A DNA stretch of 51,446 bases from the NCBI GenBank assembly GCA_948470065.1, contig CAOKNO010000011.1, forward strand, positions 1 to 51,446, in the 5' to 3' direction. A program made the translations under genes and the position numbers. The notes under the pieces are model-generated. The model did no database searches. It was not told where the DNA came from and saw nothing but the letters and a program-made list of their open reading frames with translations. This DNA comes from an uncultured Eubacterium sp. (lineage in GTDB: Bacteria; Bacillota; Clostridia; Lachnospirales; Lachnospiraceae). Positions 42,096-51,397 of the stretch are shown here, one piece after another (position 1 is the first letter of the stretch; every line of letters begins with the position of its first letter).

Positions 42096-43025
42096 ATGAA
42101 GACGAAAATTACAGAGCTTTTGCAGATTGAAGCGCCGATTATCCAAGGCGGTATGGCATGGGTGGCGGAACACAATCTTGCAGCGGCCGTATCTGCGGCA
42201 GGCGGGCTTGGGATTATCGGGGCGGCCAACGCCCCGGCAGACTGGGTGCGTGGCGAGATCCAAAAGGCCAGGGAACTTACCGATAAGCCGATTGGCGTGA
42301 ACGTCATGCTGTTAAGCCCTTATGCAGACGAAGTGGCGCAAGTGCTGGTAGAGGAAAAAGTTCCAGTCATTACAACTGGGGCAGGCAACCCTGGGAAATA
42401 TATGGAACAGTGGAAGGCGGCAGGAAGCAAGGTAATCCCGGTTGTGGCAAGCGTTGCGTTGGCCAGGATGATGGAGCGGGGCGGAGCCGATGCGGTCATT
42501 GCAGAAGGCACAGAGTCCGGCGGGCATATCGGGGCTGCTACGACAATGACGCTTGTCCCGCAGGTTGTAGACGCTGTTGACGTTCCGGTGATTGCCGCTG
42601 GCGGCATTGGGGACGGCAGGGGCATGGCGGCAGCGTTTATGTTGGGTGCGGAGGCCGTGCAGATGGGAACTAGGTTCGTTGTGGCGAAGGAATCCATCTG
42701 CCATGCGAATTATAAGGAACGCATTATTAAAGCGAAGGACATTGATTCCGCTGTAACAGGAAGGAGCCATGGGCATCCGATCCGCCAGCTCCGCAACCAG
42801 ATGACGAAAGAGTACATAAAGAAGGAACAAGAAGGAGTTCCATTTGAGGAACTTGAACTTCTGGCCGTAGGTTCGCTGCGCAATGCGGTGGTAGATGGAG
42901 ACGTAAAGCACGGTACAGTGATGGCAGGGCAGATTGCAGGCCTTGTGAAGAAGGAGCAGACTTGCCAGGAAATGATAGATGAGATAATGAAGGAAGCATC
43001 TGCTTTGATGCAGGGAGTGAAATAG
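42096..43025 (+). CDS. fabK: Enoyl-ACP reductase II (FMN-dependent)
   Basis: FabK reduces trans-2-enoyl-ACP with NAD(P)H and FMN, in place of FabI. The 309-residue TIM-barrel protein shows APIIQGGMAWVAEHNLAAAVS at the start, GVNVMLLSP, EGTESGGHIG (FMN phosphate region), AAGGIGDGRGMAAAF and GAEAVQMGTRF. Its place in the fatty-acid operon separates it from nitronate monooxygenases of the same fold. It starts 32 bp after acpP with GGAGGG upstream and ends 2 bp before fabD. Confidence 0.95.
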   Translation: MKTKITELLQIEAPIIQGGMAWVAEHNLAAAVSAAGGLGIIGAANAPADWVRGEIQKARELTDKPIGVNVMLLSPYADEVAQVLVEEKVPVITTGAGNPGKYMEQWKAAGSKVIPVVASVALARMMERGGADAVIAEGTESGGHIGAATTMTLVPQVVDAVDVPVIAAGGIGDGRGMAAAFMLGAEAVQMGTRFVVAKESICHANYKERIIKAKDIDSAVTGRSHGHPIRQLRNQMTKEYIKKEQEGVPFEELELLAVGSLRNAVVDGDVKHGTVMAGQIAGLVKKEQTCQEMIDEIMKEASALMQGVK

Positions 43026-43027
43026 GT

Positions 43028-43951
43028 ATGAGTAAGATTGCGTTTGTTTTTCCGGGGCAAGGCGCCCAGTATACTGGAATGGGAAGGGATTTCTATGAGA
43101 ACTTCGACCGGGCAAAAGAAGTGTTTGCCATTGCGAGCAAGGTGTCCGGGATGTCTATGGAGGAATTGATTTTCCATGAGAATGAAAAGCTTGATATTAC
43201 AAGATATACGCAAGTCGCAATGCTGGCGGTAGAGCTTGCAGTTTTGAAGGTCCTGCGGGAACAGGGGATTGATTCAGAGGTGAACGCAGGGCTGAGCCTG
43301 GGTGAATATGCAGCGCTGGTAGCTTCTGGCGGCCTGTCTGTGCACGATGCATTGGAACTTGTCGTGAAACGTGGGGCTTTTATGCAGGATGCCGTCCCAA
43401 CAGGCGGCGCTATGACAGCCATTATGGGGCTTGGCAATGATACCATCGAAGCGATCTGCGATAAGACGGAAGGCATTGTAACGGTTGCGAATTACAATTG
43501 CCCAGGGCAGACCGTAATCAGCGGGGAAGAAGCGGCTGTGCAGAAGGCGGAGGAGAGCATGAAGGCGGCAGGGGCAAAACGCTGCATCCCATTGAAGGTC
43601 AGCGGCCCGTTCCATTCCAGTATGCTGGAGGGGGCAGGGGAGAAATTGGCGAAAGAACTAGAGCATGTTGAGGTTGGCGAGATTTTAACGCCATATGTTT
43701 CGAATGTCACGGCGGATTATGTCCAGGACAAGGAAGCCGTCAAAGATCTGCTGAAGCGCCAGGTGTCTTCTTCTGTACGCTGGCAGCAGAGCGTGGAACG
43801 GATGGTAGCCGATGGCGTAGATATCTTTATTGAAATTGGACCGAAAAGGACATTGTCCGGCTTCTTGAAAAAGATTGCGCCGGAACTTACAAGCCTACAT
43901 GTGGAAAACGTAGAAGATATGGAAAAAGTAGTAGAAGCCTTGAAGGCGTAA
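43028..43951 (+). CDS. fabD: Malonyl-CoA:ACP transacylase
   Basis: FabD loads malonyl groups onto ACP. The 307-residue protein begins FVFPGQGAQYTGMG, has the nucleophile Ser in GLSLGEYAAL (Leu where many family members have His in GHSLG) and the catalytic His in GPFHSSML. The Leu form is, as I recall, common in Clostridia, so no loss of function is implied. ATG 43028 follows closely on the fabK stop. Confidence 0.96.
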   Translation: MSKIAFVFPGQGAQYTGMGRDFYENFDRAKEVFAIASKVSGMSMEELIFHENEKLDITRYTQVAMLAVELAVLKVLREQGIDSEVNAGLSLGEYAALVASGGLSVHDALELVVKRGAFMQDAVPTGGAMTAIMGLGNDTIEAICDKTEGIVTVANYNCPGQTVISGEEAAVQKAEESMKAAGAKRCIPLKVSGPFHSSMLEGAGEKLAKELEHVEVGEILTPYVSNVTADYVQDKEAVKDLLKRQVSSSVRWQQSVERMVADGVDIFIEIGPKRTLSGFLKKIAPELTSLHVENVEDMEKVVEALKA

Positions 43952-44038
43952 AGGAACGGATGCGCCGTCTTGCTGTATGTACAGTGGGACGGCCATTTGG
44001 GTCATAAGGGCAGGCAGTATTACAGCGTGGAGGGAATT

Positions 44039-44782
44039 ATGAGATTAGATGGAAAAGTCGCTTTGGTGACAGGGGCTTCCCGTGGGATTGGAAGGGCGGT
44101 AGCAAAGGCGCTGGCAGCCGAAGGCGCAACCGTAGCAATCAATTACAATGGCTCAGAAGAAGCAGCCAAGCAGGCGGCGGCAGAGATCGAGGCAGACGGA
44201 GGCAAGGCTTTTATCTGCCAATGCAGCGTGGCGGACGCCGAGGCAGTAGAGGCCATGATAAAAGAAGTAATCGCAACGTACAAACGTTTGGATATCTTAG
44301 TCAACAATGCGGGGATTACCAGGGATAATTTAATCCTGAAGATGAAGGAAGAAGAGTTTGAGGATGTGATTGACACGAATTTAAAAGGTGTGTTCCATAC
44401 CTCGAAACATGCTGCAAGGCAGATGCTCCGGCAGAAATCAGGCAGCATTGTAAATATTTCTTCTATTTCTGGCGTAATGGGCAATGCAGGGCAGACCAAT
44501 TATGCAGCTTCTAAGGCTGGGGTCATAGGATTTACCAAGTCGCTGGCCAGGGAGCTGGCTTCCAGGGAAATCCGCGTCAATGCCATTGCGCCAGGATTTA
44601 TTGAAACAGAAATGACAGAGAAGCTGCCAGAGGCAGCAGTAGCCGCTGGGAAAGGGCAGATCCCATTCGGCAGGTTCGGGAAAGCGGAAGAAGTAGCGAA
44701 GGCCGTTTGTTTCCTGGCTTCCAGCGATGCGTCGTATATCACAGGCCAAGTCCTCCACGTAGATGGCGGGATGGGGATGTAA
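44039..44782 (+). CDS. fabG: 3-oxoacyl-ACP reductase
   Basis: FabG reduces 3-ketoacyl-ACP with NADPH. The 247-residue short-chain dehydrogenase has TGASRGIGRAVA (cofactor loop), NNAG, the catalytic Ser in ISSISG, and Tyr/Lys in TNYAASKAG. ATG 44039 follows GGAGGG; the longer frame from 43970 has no ribosome-binding site. An 87-bp gap after fabD and a hairpin after the gene set it slightly apart. Confidence 0.97.
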   Translation: MRLDGKVALVTGASRGIGRAVAKALAAEGATVAINYNGSEEAAKQAAAEIEADGGKAFICQCSVADAEAVEAMIKEVIATYKRLDILVNNAGITRDNLILKMKEEEFEDVIDTNLKGVFHTSKHAARQMLRQKSGSIVNISSISGVMGNAGQTNYAASKAGVIGFTKSLARELASREIRVNAIAPGFIETEMTEKLPEAAVAAGKGQIPFGRFGKAEEVAKAVCFLASSDASYITGQVLHVDGGMGM

Positions 44783-44789
44783 AACACCA

Positions 44790-44830
44790 GTCCAGCCATG
44801 CAGGCGTGTCTGGGGCGTGCATGGCTGGAC
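44790..44830. repeat. Strong 13-bp hairpin between fabG and fabF
   Basis: GTCCAGCCATGCA (44790-44802) and TGCATGGCTGGAC (44818-44830) are perfectly complementary around a 15-base loop. GGAAGG, not Ts, follows, so it is not a usual terminator. It may be a processing or stability element inside the operon mRNA. Confidence 0.7.
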
Positions 44831-44892
44831 GGAAGGAAGCAAGAGGAAGAAAAGGCCCGAGCAAGCAGTTGGGTTAAATTGAAGGAGGATCC

Positions 44893-46128
44893 ATGAGAAG
44901 AGTTGTTGTGACTGGAATGGGGGCAATCACCCCAATTGGATTGAATACAGAAGAATTTTGGGAAGGGCTGAAGTCCGGGAAGACGGGGTTTGGCGAGATT
45001 ACCCAGTTTGATACGTCAGATTTCAAGGTGAAGGTTGCGGCCAGCGTCAAAGGATTTGACGGCAAACAATATATGGATGCGAAGTCTGCAAAGCGTATGG
45101 AGCTGTTCTGCCAATATGCGGTGGCGGCGGCAAAGGAAGCGTTGGAGCAGTCTGGCATCCAGATGGAGGAAGAAGATCCTTATCGTGTGGGATGCGCCAT
45201 TGGTTCTGGCGTTGGAAGCCTGCAGGCTATGGAGCGGGAGCATAAGAAGCTTCTGGAAAGAGGACCTGGTAGGATTAACCCTCTGCTGGTGCCCCTGATG
45301 ATTACAAATATGGCGGCAGGCAATGTGTCTATCCAGTTTGGGTTAAAGGGCAAGAGCCTGAACGTGGTGACCGCCTGTGCGACGGGGACGCACTCGATCG
45401 GCGAGGCGTTTCGGACCATACAGGCAGGGGATGCGGACGTTATGGTAGCGGGCGGTACGGAAAGTTCGGTTACGCCGATTGGCATCGGCGGATTTACCGC
45501 ATTGACGGCGCTTTCTTCGAGTAATGACGTAACGCGATGTTCTATCCCGTTCGACAAAGACCGTAGCGGCTTTGTAATGGGCGAAGGCGCAGGCGTCCTT
45601 GTATTGGAAGAGTTAGAACATGCCAAGGCGCGTGGCGCGAATATCTTAGCTGAACTTGCCGGGTACGGCGCGACCAGCGACGCTTACCATATTACTTCCC
45701 CGGCGGAAGATGGCATGGGGGCGGCTATGGCCATGAAATACGCGCTCCAGGATGCGGACGTCAAGGCGGAGGATGTGGAATACATCAACGCCCACGGGAC
45801 CAGCACCCACCACAATGATTTGTTTGAAACAAGGGCGATTAAGATTGCGTTTGGGGAACATGCATACGCTCTGAAAATCAATTCCACGAAGTCCATGATC
45901 GGGCATCTGCTCGGCGCGGCAGGGGCGGTAGAAGCGATTGCATGTATTTTACAGATGAACCATGGGTTTATCCATGCGACGGTTGGCCTTAAGGAGTCCG
46001 AAGAGGAACTGGATTTGAATTATATGAAAGGCCAGGGGGAGGAAGCAAGTTTCCAGTATGCGCTGACAAATTCCCTAGGGTTCGGCGGGCATAACGCCAG
46101 CCTTTTAATCAAAAAGTATGAAGGATAG
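44893..46128 (+). CDS. fabF: 3-oxoacyl-ACP synthase II
   Basis: FabF condenses malonyl-ACP with acyl-ACP to elongate chains. The 411-residue thiolase-fold enzyme begins RRVVVTGMGAITPIG. Catalytic residues: Cys in TACATGTHSIG, His in NAHGTSTHHND and His in SMIGHLLGAAG, the C-H-H triad of the KAS I/II group. Start ATG 44893 follows GAAGGAGG. It is the only condensing enzyme in this window, so initiation by FabH must be coded elsewhere. Confidence 0.97.
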   Translation: MRRVVVTGMGAITPIGLNTEEFWEGLKSGKTGFGEITQFDTSDFKVKVAASVKGFDGKQYMDAKSAKRMELFCQYAVAAAKEALEQSGIQMEEEDPYRVGCAIGSGVGSLQAMEREHKKLLERGPGRINPLLVPLMITNMAAGNVSIQFGLKGKSLNVVTACATGTHSIGEAFRTIQAGDADVMVAGGTESSVTPIGIGGFTALTALSSSNDVTRCSIPFDKDRSGFVMGEGAGVLVLEELEHAKARGANILAELAGYGATSDAYHITSPAEDGMGAAMAMKYALQDADVKAEDVEYINAHGTSTHHNDLFETRAIKIAFGEHAYALKINSTKSMIGHLLGAAGAVEAIACILQMNHGFIHATVGLKESEEELDLNYMKGQGEEASFQYALTNSLGFGGHNASLLIKKYEG

Positions 46129-46212
46129 AGCCTAAGGGTATCAAGAAGCGGCCAGGGGGCGTTTGTGGAATCCCTGCGGCGGCGTCTGCAACGGGCGATA
46201 AGGAGGAACGTT

Positions 46213-46671
46213 ATGGAGTTTGAAAATCTGGAGAAATTGATTCGGGCGGTGTCGGATTCGGAACTGACCCAGTTTTCTTATGAAGAAGGCGGGGTTGCGA
46301 TTTCCATGAAAAAAGATAAGAAACAAAAGCTGATTACCGTAAATAAAGTGGCAGAGAATGCGGGAGGCGCCCAGTATACGCAGCAAAGCCTAGAGCGCCT
46401 CGAGGCTTCCGACGCAAAGGCGGTCGGCCAGGTCGAAGGCAATGTGGTGAAGTCCCCGTTGGTCGGCACATTTTACAGCGCTCCGGATCCAGAAGCCGAA
46501 CCTTTTGTAAAGGTAGGGGATGTGGTTTCCAAGGGGCAGGTACTTGGGATTGTAGAGGCAATGAAGCTGATGAATGAGATTGAAAGCGATTTTTCAGGCG
46601 TGGTTAAGCAGGTGCTGGTGTCCAATGAACAGGTTGTGGAATATGGCCAGCCTATGTTTGTAATCGGGTAA
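46213..46671 (+). CDS. accB: Biotin carboxyl carrier protein of acetyl-CoA carboxylase
   Basis: AccB carries CO2 on biotin between AccC and AccDA. The 152-residue protein has a variable N-terminal part, a linker rich in charged residues and the biotinyl domain with its lysine in [13 protein letters not shown] 46213 is chosen because AAGGAGG stands right before it; the longer frame from 46165 lacks a site. Confidence 0.96.
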   Translation: MEFENLEKLIRAVSDSELTQFSYEEGGVAISMKKDKKQKLITVNKVAENAGGAQYTQQSLERLEASDAKAVGQVEGNVVKSPLVGTFYSAPDPEAEPFVKVGDVVSKGQVLGIVEAMKLMNEIESDFSGVVKQVLVSNEQVVEYGQPMFVIG

Positions 46672-46684
46672 GGAGGGAAAAGGA

Positions 46685-47113
46685 ATGTCTTTGATGGGAA
46701 CAAAAGAGATCATGGAAATCATCCCTCACCGGCAGCCGTTTCTGCTGCTGGATACGATTGAAGAGCTTGAGCCGGGGAAACGTGCCGTTGGGAAGAAATG
46801 CGTCAGCTATAATGAACCGTTTTTTGCTGGGCATTTCCCAGGCGAGCCGGTTATGCCAGGCGTTTTAATTGTAGAAGCATTGGCGCAGGCAGGCGCAGTC
46901 GCAATTTTGAGCCAGCCGGATTTCAAAGGGAAGACAGCGTATTTCGGCGGGATCAACCATGCGAAATTTAAGAAAAAAGTCGTGCCTGGGGATGTGCTGA
47001 CGCTGGAATTGGAAATCACGAAACAGAAAGGGCCTATCGGCATTGGGACCGCAAAAGCAACGGTGGATGGAAAGCTTGCCGTTTCGGCTGAACTTACCTT
47101 TGCGGTCGGTTAA
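46685..47113 (+). CDS. fabZ: 3-hydroxyacyl-ACP dehydratase
   Basis: FabZ removes water from 3-hydroxyacyl-ACP. The 142-residue hot-dog-fold protein has [12 protein letters not shown] near the start, the catalytic His in [18 protein letters not shown] and the Glu in that same helix. It starts 13 bp after accB, following AAGGAGG. FabZ rather than FabA is expected next to FabF. The double-bond-making isomerase, if any, is not in this window. Confidence 0.97.
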   Translation: MSLMGTKEIMEIIPHRQPFLLLDTIEELEPGKRAVGKKCVSYNEPFFAGHFPGEPVMPGVLIVEALAQAGAVAILSQPDFKGKTAYFGGINHAKFKKKVVPGDVLTLELEITKQKGPIGIGTAKATVDGKLAVSAELTFAVG

Positions 47114-47136
47114 CGAGAAGAAAGGAAGCATACTGC

Positions 47137-48477
47137 ATGTTCCAGAAAATATTGATTGCCAACCGGGGAGAAATTGCAGTCCGGATTATCCGCGCCTGCA
47201 GGGAGATGGGGATCCTGTCGGTCGCCGTATATTCAGAAGCAGACCGTGACGCGCTCCATACGCAGCTTGCAGACGAAGCGGTCTGTATCGGGAAAGCCCC
47301 GGTTGCAGACAGCTATTTGAATATGGAGCGTATCTTAAGCGCTGCCATTGCCACGAAAGCGCAGGCGATCCATCCAGGGTTTGGCTTTTTATCAGAGAAT
47401 GAGCATTTTGCAGGGATGTGCGAATCCTGCGGGATAGCGTTTATCGGCCCGTCTGGGGAAATCATCAATAAGATGGGGAATAAATCGCAGGCCAGGGCAA
47501 CGATGATGGAAGCAGGCGTCCCGGTCGTGCCAGGCACGAAGGAGCCTGTCTATGACGCAGAAAAGGGATTGGAGCTGGCGGAAGGGATTGGATACCCTGT
47601 GATGATTAAGGCTTCTTCCGGCGGCGGCGGGAAGGGGATGCGGATTGCAGAGAGCAGGGAGGTGTTTGCAGACCATTTCCGGCTGGCGCAGCAGGAGTCG
47701 GTAAATGCTTTTGGGGATCATACCATGTATATTGAAAAATACGTGGAAGAGCCCCGGCATATTGAGATCCAGATCCTGGCGGATAAGTTTGGGAATGTGC
47801 TGTGGCTGGGGGAACGCGACTGTTCCATCCAAAGACGGCACCAGAAGATGCTAGAGGAGGCTCCTTGCGCCGTAATAGATGAAGAATTGCGGCAGCGTAT
47901 GGGGCAGACGGCAGTTCGCGCTGCGAAGGCCGCGCATTATGAGAATGCGGGGACAATAGAGTTTTTATTGGATAAGCATAAGAATTTTTATTTTATGGAA
48001 ATGAATACCAGGATCCAGGTGGAGCACCCAGTTACGGAGATGGTGACGGGGATTGATTTGGTAAAGGCGCAGATCCGGATTGCAGCGGGAGAGCCGCTTG
48101 CCATCCGCCAGGAGGACATAGCGCTCAAAGGCCATGCCATCGAGTGCAGGATCAACGCGGAGGATCCGCAGAAAAACTTTATGCCATGCCCAGGTACGGT
48201 CAAGGATCTTCATTTCCCAGGCGGGAACGGCGTAAGGATTGAGTCAGCCCTTTACAACGGCTATACCATCCCGGCGTTTTACGATTCCATGGTGGCGAAG
48301 GTGATTGTCCATGGGGAAGACAGGGAGGATGCGATCCGCAAGATGCGCAGCGCCCTTGGGGAAGTCGTTGTGGACGGGATTACCACAAACCTGGATTTCC
48401 AGTATGATATGCTGAGCCATCCAGTCTTTTTGTCAGGAAATATCAATACACATTTTATCCCGGATTATTTTGAATAG
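47137..48477 (+). CDS. accC: Biotin carboxylase subunit of acetyl-CoA carboxylase
   Basis: AccC carboxylates the biotin of AccB with ATP and bicarbonate. The 446-residue ATP-grasp enzyme begins KILIANRGEIAVRIIRA, has the Gly-rich ATP lid SSGGGGKGMR, ERDCSIQRRHQK and EMNTRIQVEHPVTEM. ATG 47137 follows AAAGGAAG, 23 bp after fabZ. Length and motifs are ordinary. Confidence 0.98.
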   Translation: MFQKILIANRGEIAVRIIRACREMGILSVAVYSEADRDALHTQLADEAVCIGKAPVADSYLNMERILSAAIATKAQAIHPGFGFLSENEHFAGMCESCGIAFIGPSGEIINKMGNKSQARATMMEAGVPVVPGTKEPVYDAEKGLELAEGIGYPVMIKASSGGGGKGMRIAESREVFADHFRLAQQESVNAFGDHTMYIEKYVEEPRHIEIQILADKFGNVLWLGERDCSIQRRHQKMLEEAPCAVIDEELRQRMGQTAVRAAKAAHYENAGTIEFLLDKHKNFYFMEMNTRIQVEHPVTEMVTGIDLVKAQIRIAAGEPLAIRQEDIALKGHAIECRINAEDPQKNFMPCPGTVKDLHFPGGNGVRIESALYNGYTIPAFYDSMVAKVIVHGEDREDAIRKMRSALGEVVVDGITTNLDFQYDMLSHPVFLSGNINTHFIPDYFE

Positions 48478-48550
48478 CCAGACGGGAAGCGTTTAAAAGA
48501 TGTATCCATAAAGGCGCTGTAGGAGAGCGAGAGAGAAAGTAGGGAAGGAA

Positions 48551-50233
48551 ATGCTGAAATTTAAGAAGACCAGTTATATTCCGGTGGCAGGCAAAGAACC
48601 GACTGTGCCGGAAGGCTTATGGATAAAGTGTGATGGCTGCGGGGAGCTGCTGTACAAAGAAGACGTCAGGCAGAACCATTACGTATGTTACAAATGTGGG
48701 AAGTACTTCCGTATTTCCACCAGGAAACGTTTAAAGATGGTCGCAGATAAAGGCACTTATGAGAAATGGGAAGAAGGTATAAGCAACCAGGATCCGTTGG
48801 TTTATCCGGATTACCAAGAGAAAATTACAGCATTAAAAGAACGGCTGAAGATAGATGAAGCAGTTACCTGCGGCGTGTGCGGCATCCATGGGGAGCGCGC
48901 GGTTGTCTGTGTCTGTGACGGCAGGTTCTTAATGGGGAGCATGGGCTATGTCGTGGGAGAGAAAATCACTAGGGCTGTAGAACGGGCGACCCAGGAACGG
49001 CTCCCAGTGGTTATCTTTACTTGCTCTGGCGGCGCCAGGATGCAGGAAGGCATGGTATCCTTGATGCAGATGGCCAAGACTTCCGCGGCGTTAAAACGCC
49101 ACGCCAAGGCAGGGCTTTTGTATATATCTGTCTTGACCGATCCGACCACAGGAGGCGTAACGGCAAGCTTTGCCATGCTAGGTGACATCATCCTGGCAGA
49201 ACCAGGCGCATTGGTCGGCTTTGCAGGCCCAAGGGTGATTGAACAGACCATCCGCCAGAAGCTGCCAGAAGGCTTCCAGCGCGCGGAGTTCTTGTTGGAA
49301 CATGGGCTGATAGACAATATTGTCGAACGTGAGGATTTAAAGGATACGCTTGCAAAATTGATTGTGATGCACCGTCAGGTGGAAGCAAAGGAAGCGCTGA
49401 TCCCCGTCCGGAGGAAATACAGGGAAGAGGGAAGCTTGAAACGGCGTGACCGTGTGTCTGCTTGGGAACGTGTACAGCGTGCCAGGGATCAGGAAAGGCC
49501 AACTGCTTTCGAGTACATCCAGGAAATTTTTTCTGATTTTATGGAATTACATGGCGACAGGCATTTGGCGGACGACGGGGCTATTGTGGGAGGGATTGGT
49601 TATCTGGATGGCTGCCCGGTCACTGTGATAGGGCAGCAGAAGGGCAAGACGACGAAGGAGAACCTGACGCGGAATTTCGGTATGCCGAAGCCGGAAGGAT
49701 ACCGCAAGGCCTTGCGTTTGATGGAGCAGGCAGAAAAGTTCCGCCGTCCCATCGTATGTTTTGTCGATACGCCAGGGGCTTTCTGCGGCATGGAAGCAGA
49801 AGAACGCGGGCAAGGGGAAGCCATTGCCCGGAATTTGTTTGAGATGTCGGATCTCTCTGTCCCAGTGCTGAGCATTGTCATTGGGGAAGGCGGCAGCGGC
49901 GGGGCGCTTGCCCTGGCAGTTGGGAATGAAGTCTGGATGATGGAAAATGCAACTTATACAATACTTTCCCCAGAAGGGTTTGCTTCCATTATGTGGAAGG
50001 ATTCTTCCAAAGCCCCAGAAGCGGCAGAGCGGATGCGCGTGACGGCGGCAGAATTGAAATCCCTGGGGATTATTGACAAGATCATATCAGAACCGCAGCC
50101 AGCCAATGCACAGAACCTATCTGGGATTGCAGAAGCCATGCAAGAGGAGATCCGCGGGTTCTTGCACCGGTATCTCCCTATGGAAGCGGACGCTTTGGCA
50201 CACCAGAGGTATGAGAGGTTCCGTGGCATGTAA
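48551..50233 (+). CDS. Fused acetyl-CoA carboxylase carboxyltransferase (AccD-AccA)
   Basis: One 560-residue frame carries both carboxyltransferase subunits that are separate in most bacteria. The first half (about 1-285) is AccD: the zinc ribbon (CDGCGELLY and CYKCGKYF, residues about 27-50), SGGARMQEG and GAGL-type oxyanion regions, [16 protein letters not shown]. The second half (about 300-560) is Acc[57 protein letters not shown] and [12 protein letters not shown]. The joining linker ([19 protein letters not shown]) is basic. Each half keeps its active-site motifs, so the fusion should work. No internal stop or start signal splits it. Confidence 0.96.
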   Translation: MLKFKKTSYIPVAGKEPTVPEGLWIKCDGCGELLYKEDVRQNHYVCYKCGKYFRISTRKRLKMVADKGTYEKWEEGISNQDPLVYPDYQEKITALKERLKIDEAVTCGVCGIHGERAVVCVCDGRFLMGSMGYVVGEKITRAVERATQERLPVVIFTCSGGARMQEGMVSLMQMAKTSAALKRHAKAGLLYISVLTDPTTGGVTASFAMLGDIILAEPGALVGFAGPRVIEQTIRQKLPEGFQRAEFLLEHGLIDNIVEREDLKDTLAKLIVMHRQVEAKEALIPVRRKYREEGSLKRRDRVSAWERVQRARDQERPTAFEYIQEIFSDFMELHGDRHLADDGAIVGGIGYLDGCPVTVIGQQKGKTTKENLTRNFGMPKPEGYRKALRLMEQAEKFRRPIVCFVDTPGAFCGMEAEERGQGEAIARNLFEMSDLSVPVLSIVIGEGGSGGALALAVGNEVWMMENATYTILSPEGFASIMWKDSSKAPEAAERMRVTAAELKSLGIIDKIISEPQPANAQNLSGIAEAMQEEIRGFLHRYLPMEADALAHQRYERFRGM

Positions 50234-50272
50234 CGGTAAGGCACAGCAAGTAGGCACATTAGGAGAATGCTT

Positions 50273-51340
50273 ATGAAGAAATCATTGGTGATTGGGGATT
50301 TGGCCGCGTCCATCCCTGTGATACAAGGTGGGATGGGGGTAGGCGTAAGCTTGTCAAGGCTGGCAGGCAATGTAGCGAAATGCGGAGGGATTGGCATTAT
50401 TTCCACGGCGCAGATCGGCTATCAGGAGCCAGGGTTTGACAAACATCCCATCGAAACGAATTTAAAGGCAGTTGCAAAGCACATCCAGCGGGCAAAGGAG
50501 ATTGCAAAAGGCGGTATCGTAGGCGTGAATATTATGGTTGCGACAAAACGGTATGAGGAGTATGTGCGTGCAGCCGTAAAGGCGGGGGCGGATCTGATAA
50601 TATCTGGCGCAGGGCTTCCGACCATGCTTCCTACGTTGGTGGAGAAATCCAAGACGAAGATTGCGCCTGTCGTCTCCACTATAAAATCTGCGTCTGTGAT
50701 TTGTAAGCTTTGGGACCGCAAGTTTAAAAGGTGCCCAGATCTTGTCGTGATCGAAGGACCGAAGGCCGGGGGCCATCTGGGGTTTACTTACGAGGAACTA
50801 GAATCGATTACCCAAGAAGGTTATGAAGAAGAAATCAAAGGTATTTTGGACGTCACAGGCCAGTATGGGGAGAAATACGGCCGCCACATCCCTGTGGTAA
50901 TTGCAGGCGGGATATACGATGGCGAGGATATGCGCCATGCAATGGGGCTTGGAGCGGATGGGGTACAAGTGGCTACGCGTTTTGTGACGACTTATGAATG
51001 CGATGCTTCAAAAGCGTATAAGCAAGCATACTTAGACGCAAAGAGGGAAGATATCAAGATTGTAAAAAGCCCGGTTGGCATGCCTGGGCGGGCAATCCGG
51101 AATAAATTTACAGAACGAGGGGTTGAAGAGAGAGCCTCTTCATGGAAATGCCACCAATGTCTAGAACGCTGCAATCAGAAGGATATCCCATACTGCATTA
51201 CAGACGCATTGATCCATGCAGTAACAGGGAAGCTGGATCAGGGGCTGGTGTTCTGCGGTGAGAACGCTTGGAGGGCGGAGAAGCTGGAGCATGTATCAGA
51301 AGTAATGGAGGAATTTGCGCAGGCTTGTCCAGAAGTATAA
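50273..51340 (+). CDS. FabK-like FMN oxidoreductase (nitronate monooxygenase family) with C-terminal Cys motif
   Basis: A 355-residue TIM-barrel flavoprotein, second of its kind in this operon. ATG 50273 is chosen because AGGAG is well spaced from it; the ATG at 50267 is too close. Family marks: PVIQGGMGVGVS at the start, GVNIMVAT, GPKAGGHLGF (FMN site), IAGGIYDGEDM and GADGVQVATRF. After the barrel comes CHQCLERCNQKDIPYC, a CxxCxxxCx6C set at about residues 297-312 that FabK lacks and that could hold an iron-sulfur cluster or zinc. It may be a second enoyl reductase or an unknown redox enzyme tied to fatty-acid metabolism. A terminator follows. Confidence 0.9.
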   Translation: MKKSLVIGDLAASIPVIQGGMGVGVSLSRLAGNVAKCGGIGIISTAQIGYQEPGFDKHPIETNLKAVAKHIQRAKEIAKGGIVGVNIMVATKRYEEYVRAAVKAGADLIISGAGLPTMLPTLVEKSKTKIAPVVSTIKSASVICKLWDRKFKRCPDLVVIEGPKAGGHLGFTYEELESITQEGYEEEIKGILDVTGQYGEKYGRHIPVVIAGGIYDGEDMRHAMGLGADGVQVATRFVTTYECDASKAYKQAYLDAKREDIKIVKSPVGMPGRAIRNKFTERGVEERASSWKCHQCLERCNQKDIPYCITDALIHAVTGKLDQGLVFCGENAWRAEKLEHVSEVMEEFAQACPEV

Positions 51341-51362
51341 ACAACCGAAGCCAATATTATGG

Positions 51363-51396
51363 ATAGACCCGCCTTTTGGTGGGTCTATTTGATTTT
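51363..51396 (+). terminator. Rho-independent terminator of the fatty-acid operon
   Basis: ATAGACCC (51363-51370) pairs with GGGTCTAT (51381-51388), then G-T and CC/GG pairs around a TTTT loop; a T-rich tail (TTGATTTT) follows. It lies 23 bp after the last stop. Confidence 0.88.
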
Positions 51397-51397
51397 G

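Noticed and set aside
43310..43340. FabD made inactive by Leu in GLSLG
   Set aside because: The nucleophile Ser, the later catalytic His and the rest of the protein are intact, and I recall the same Leu in other clostridial FabD proteins.
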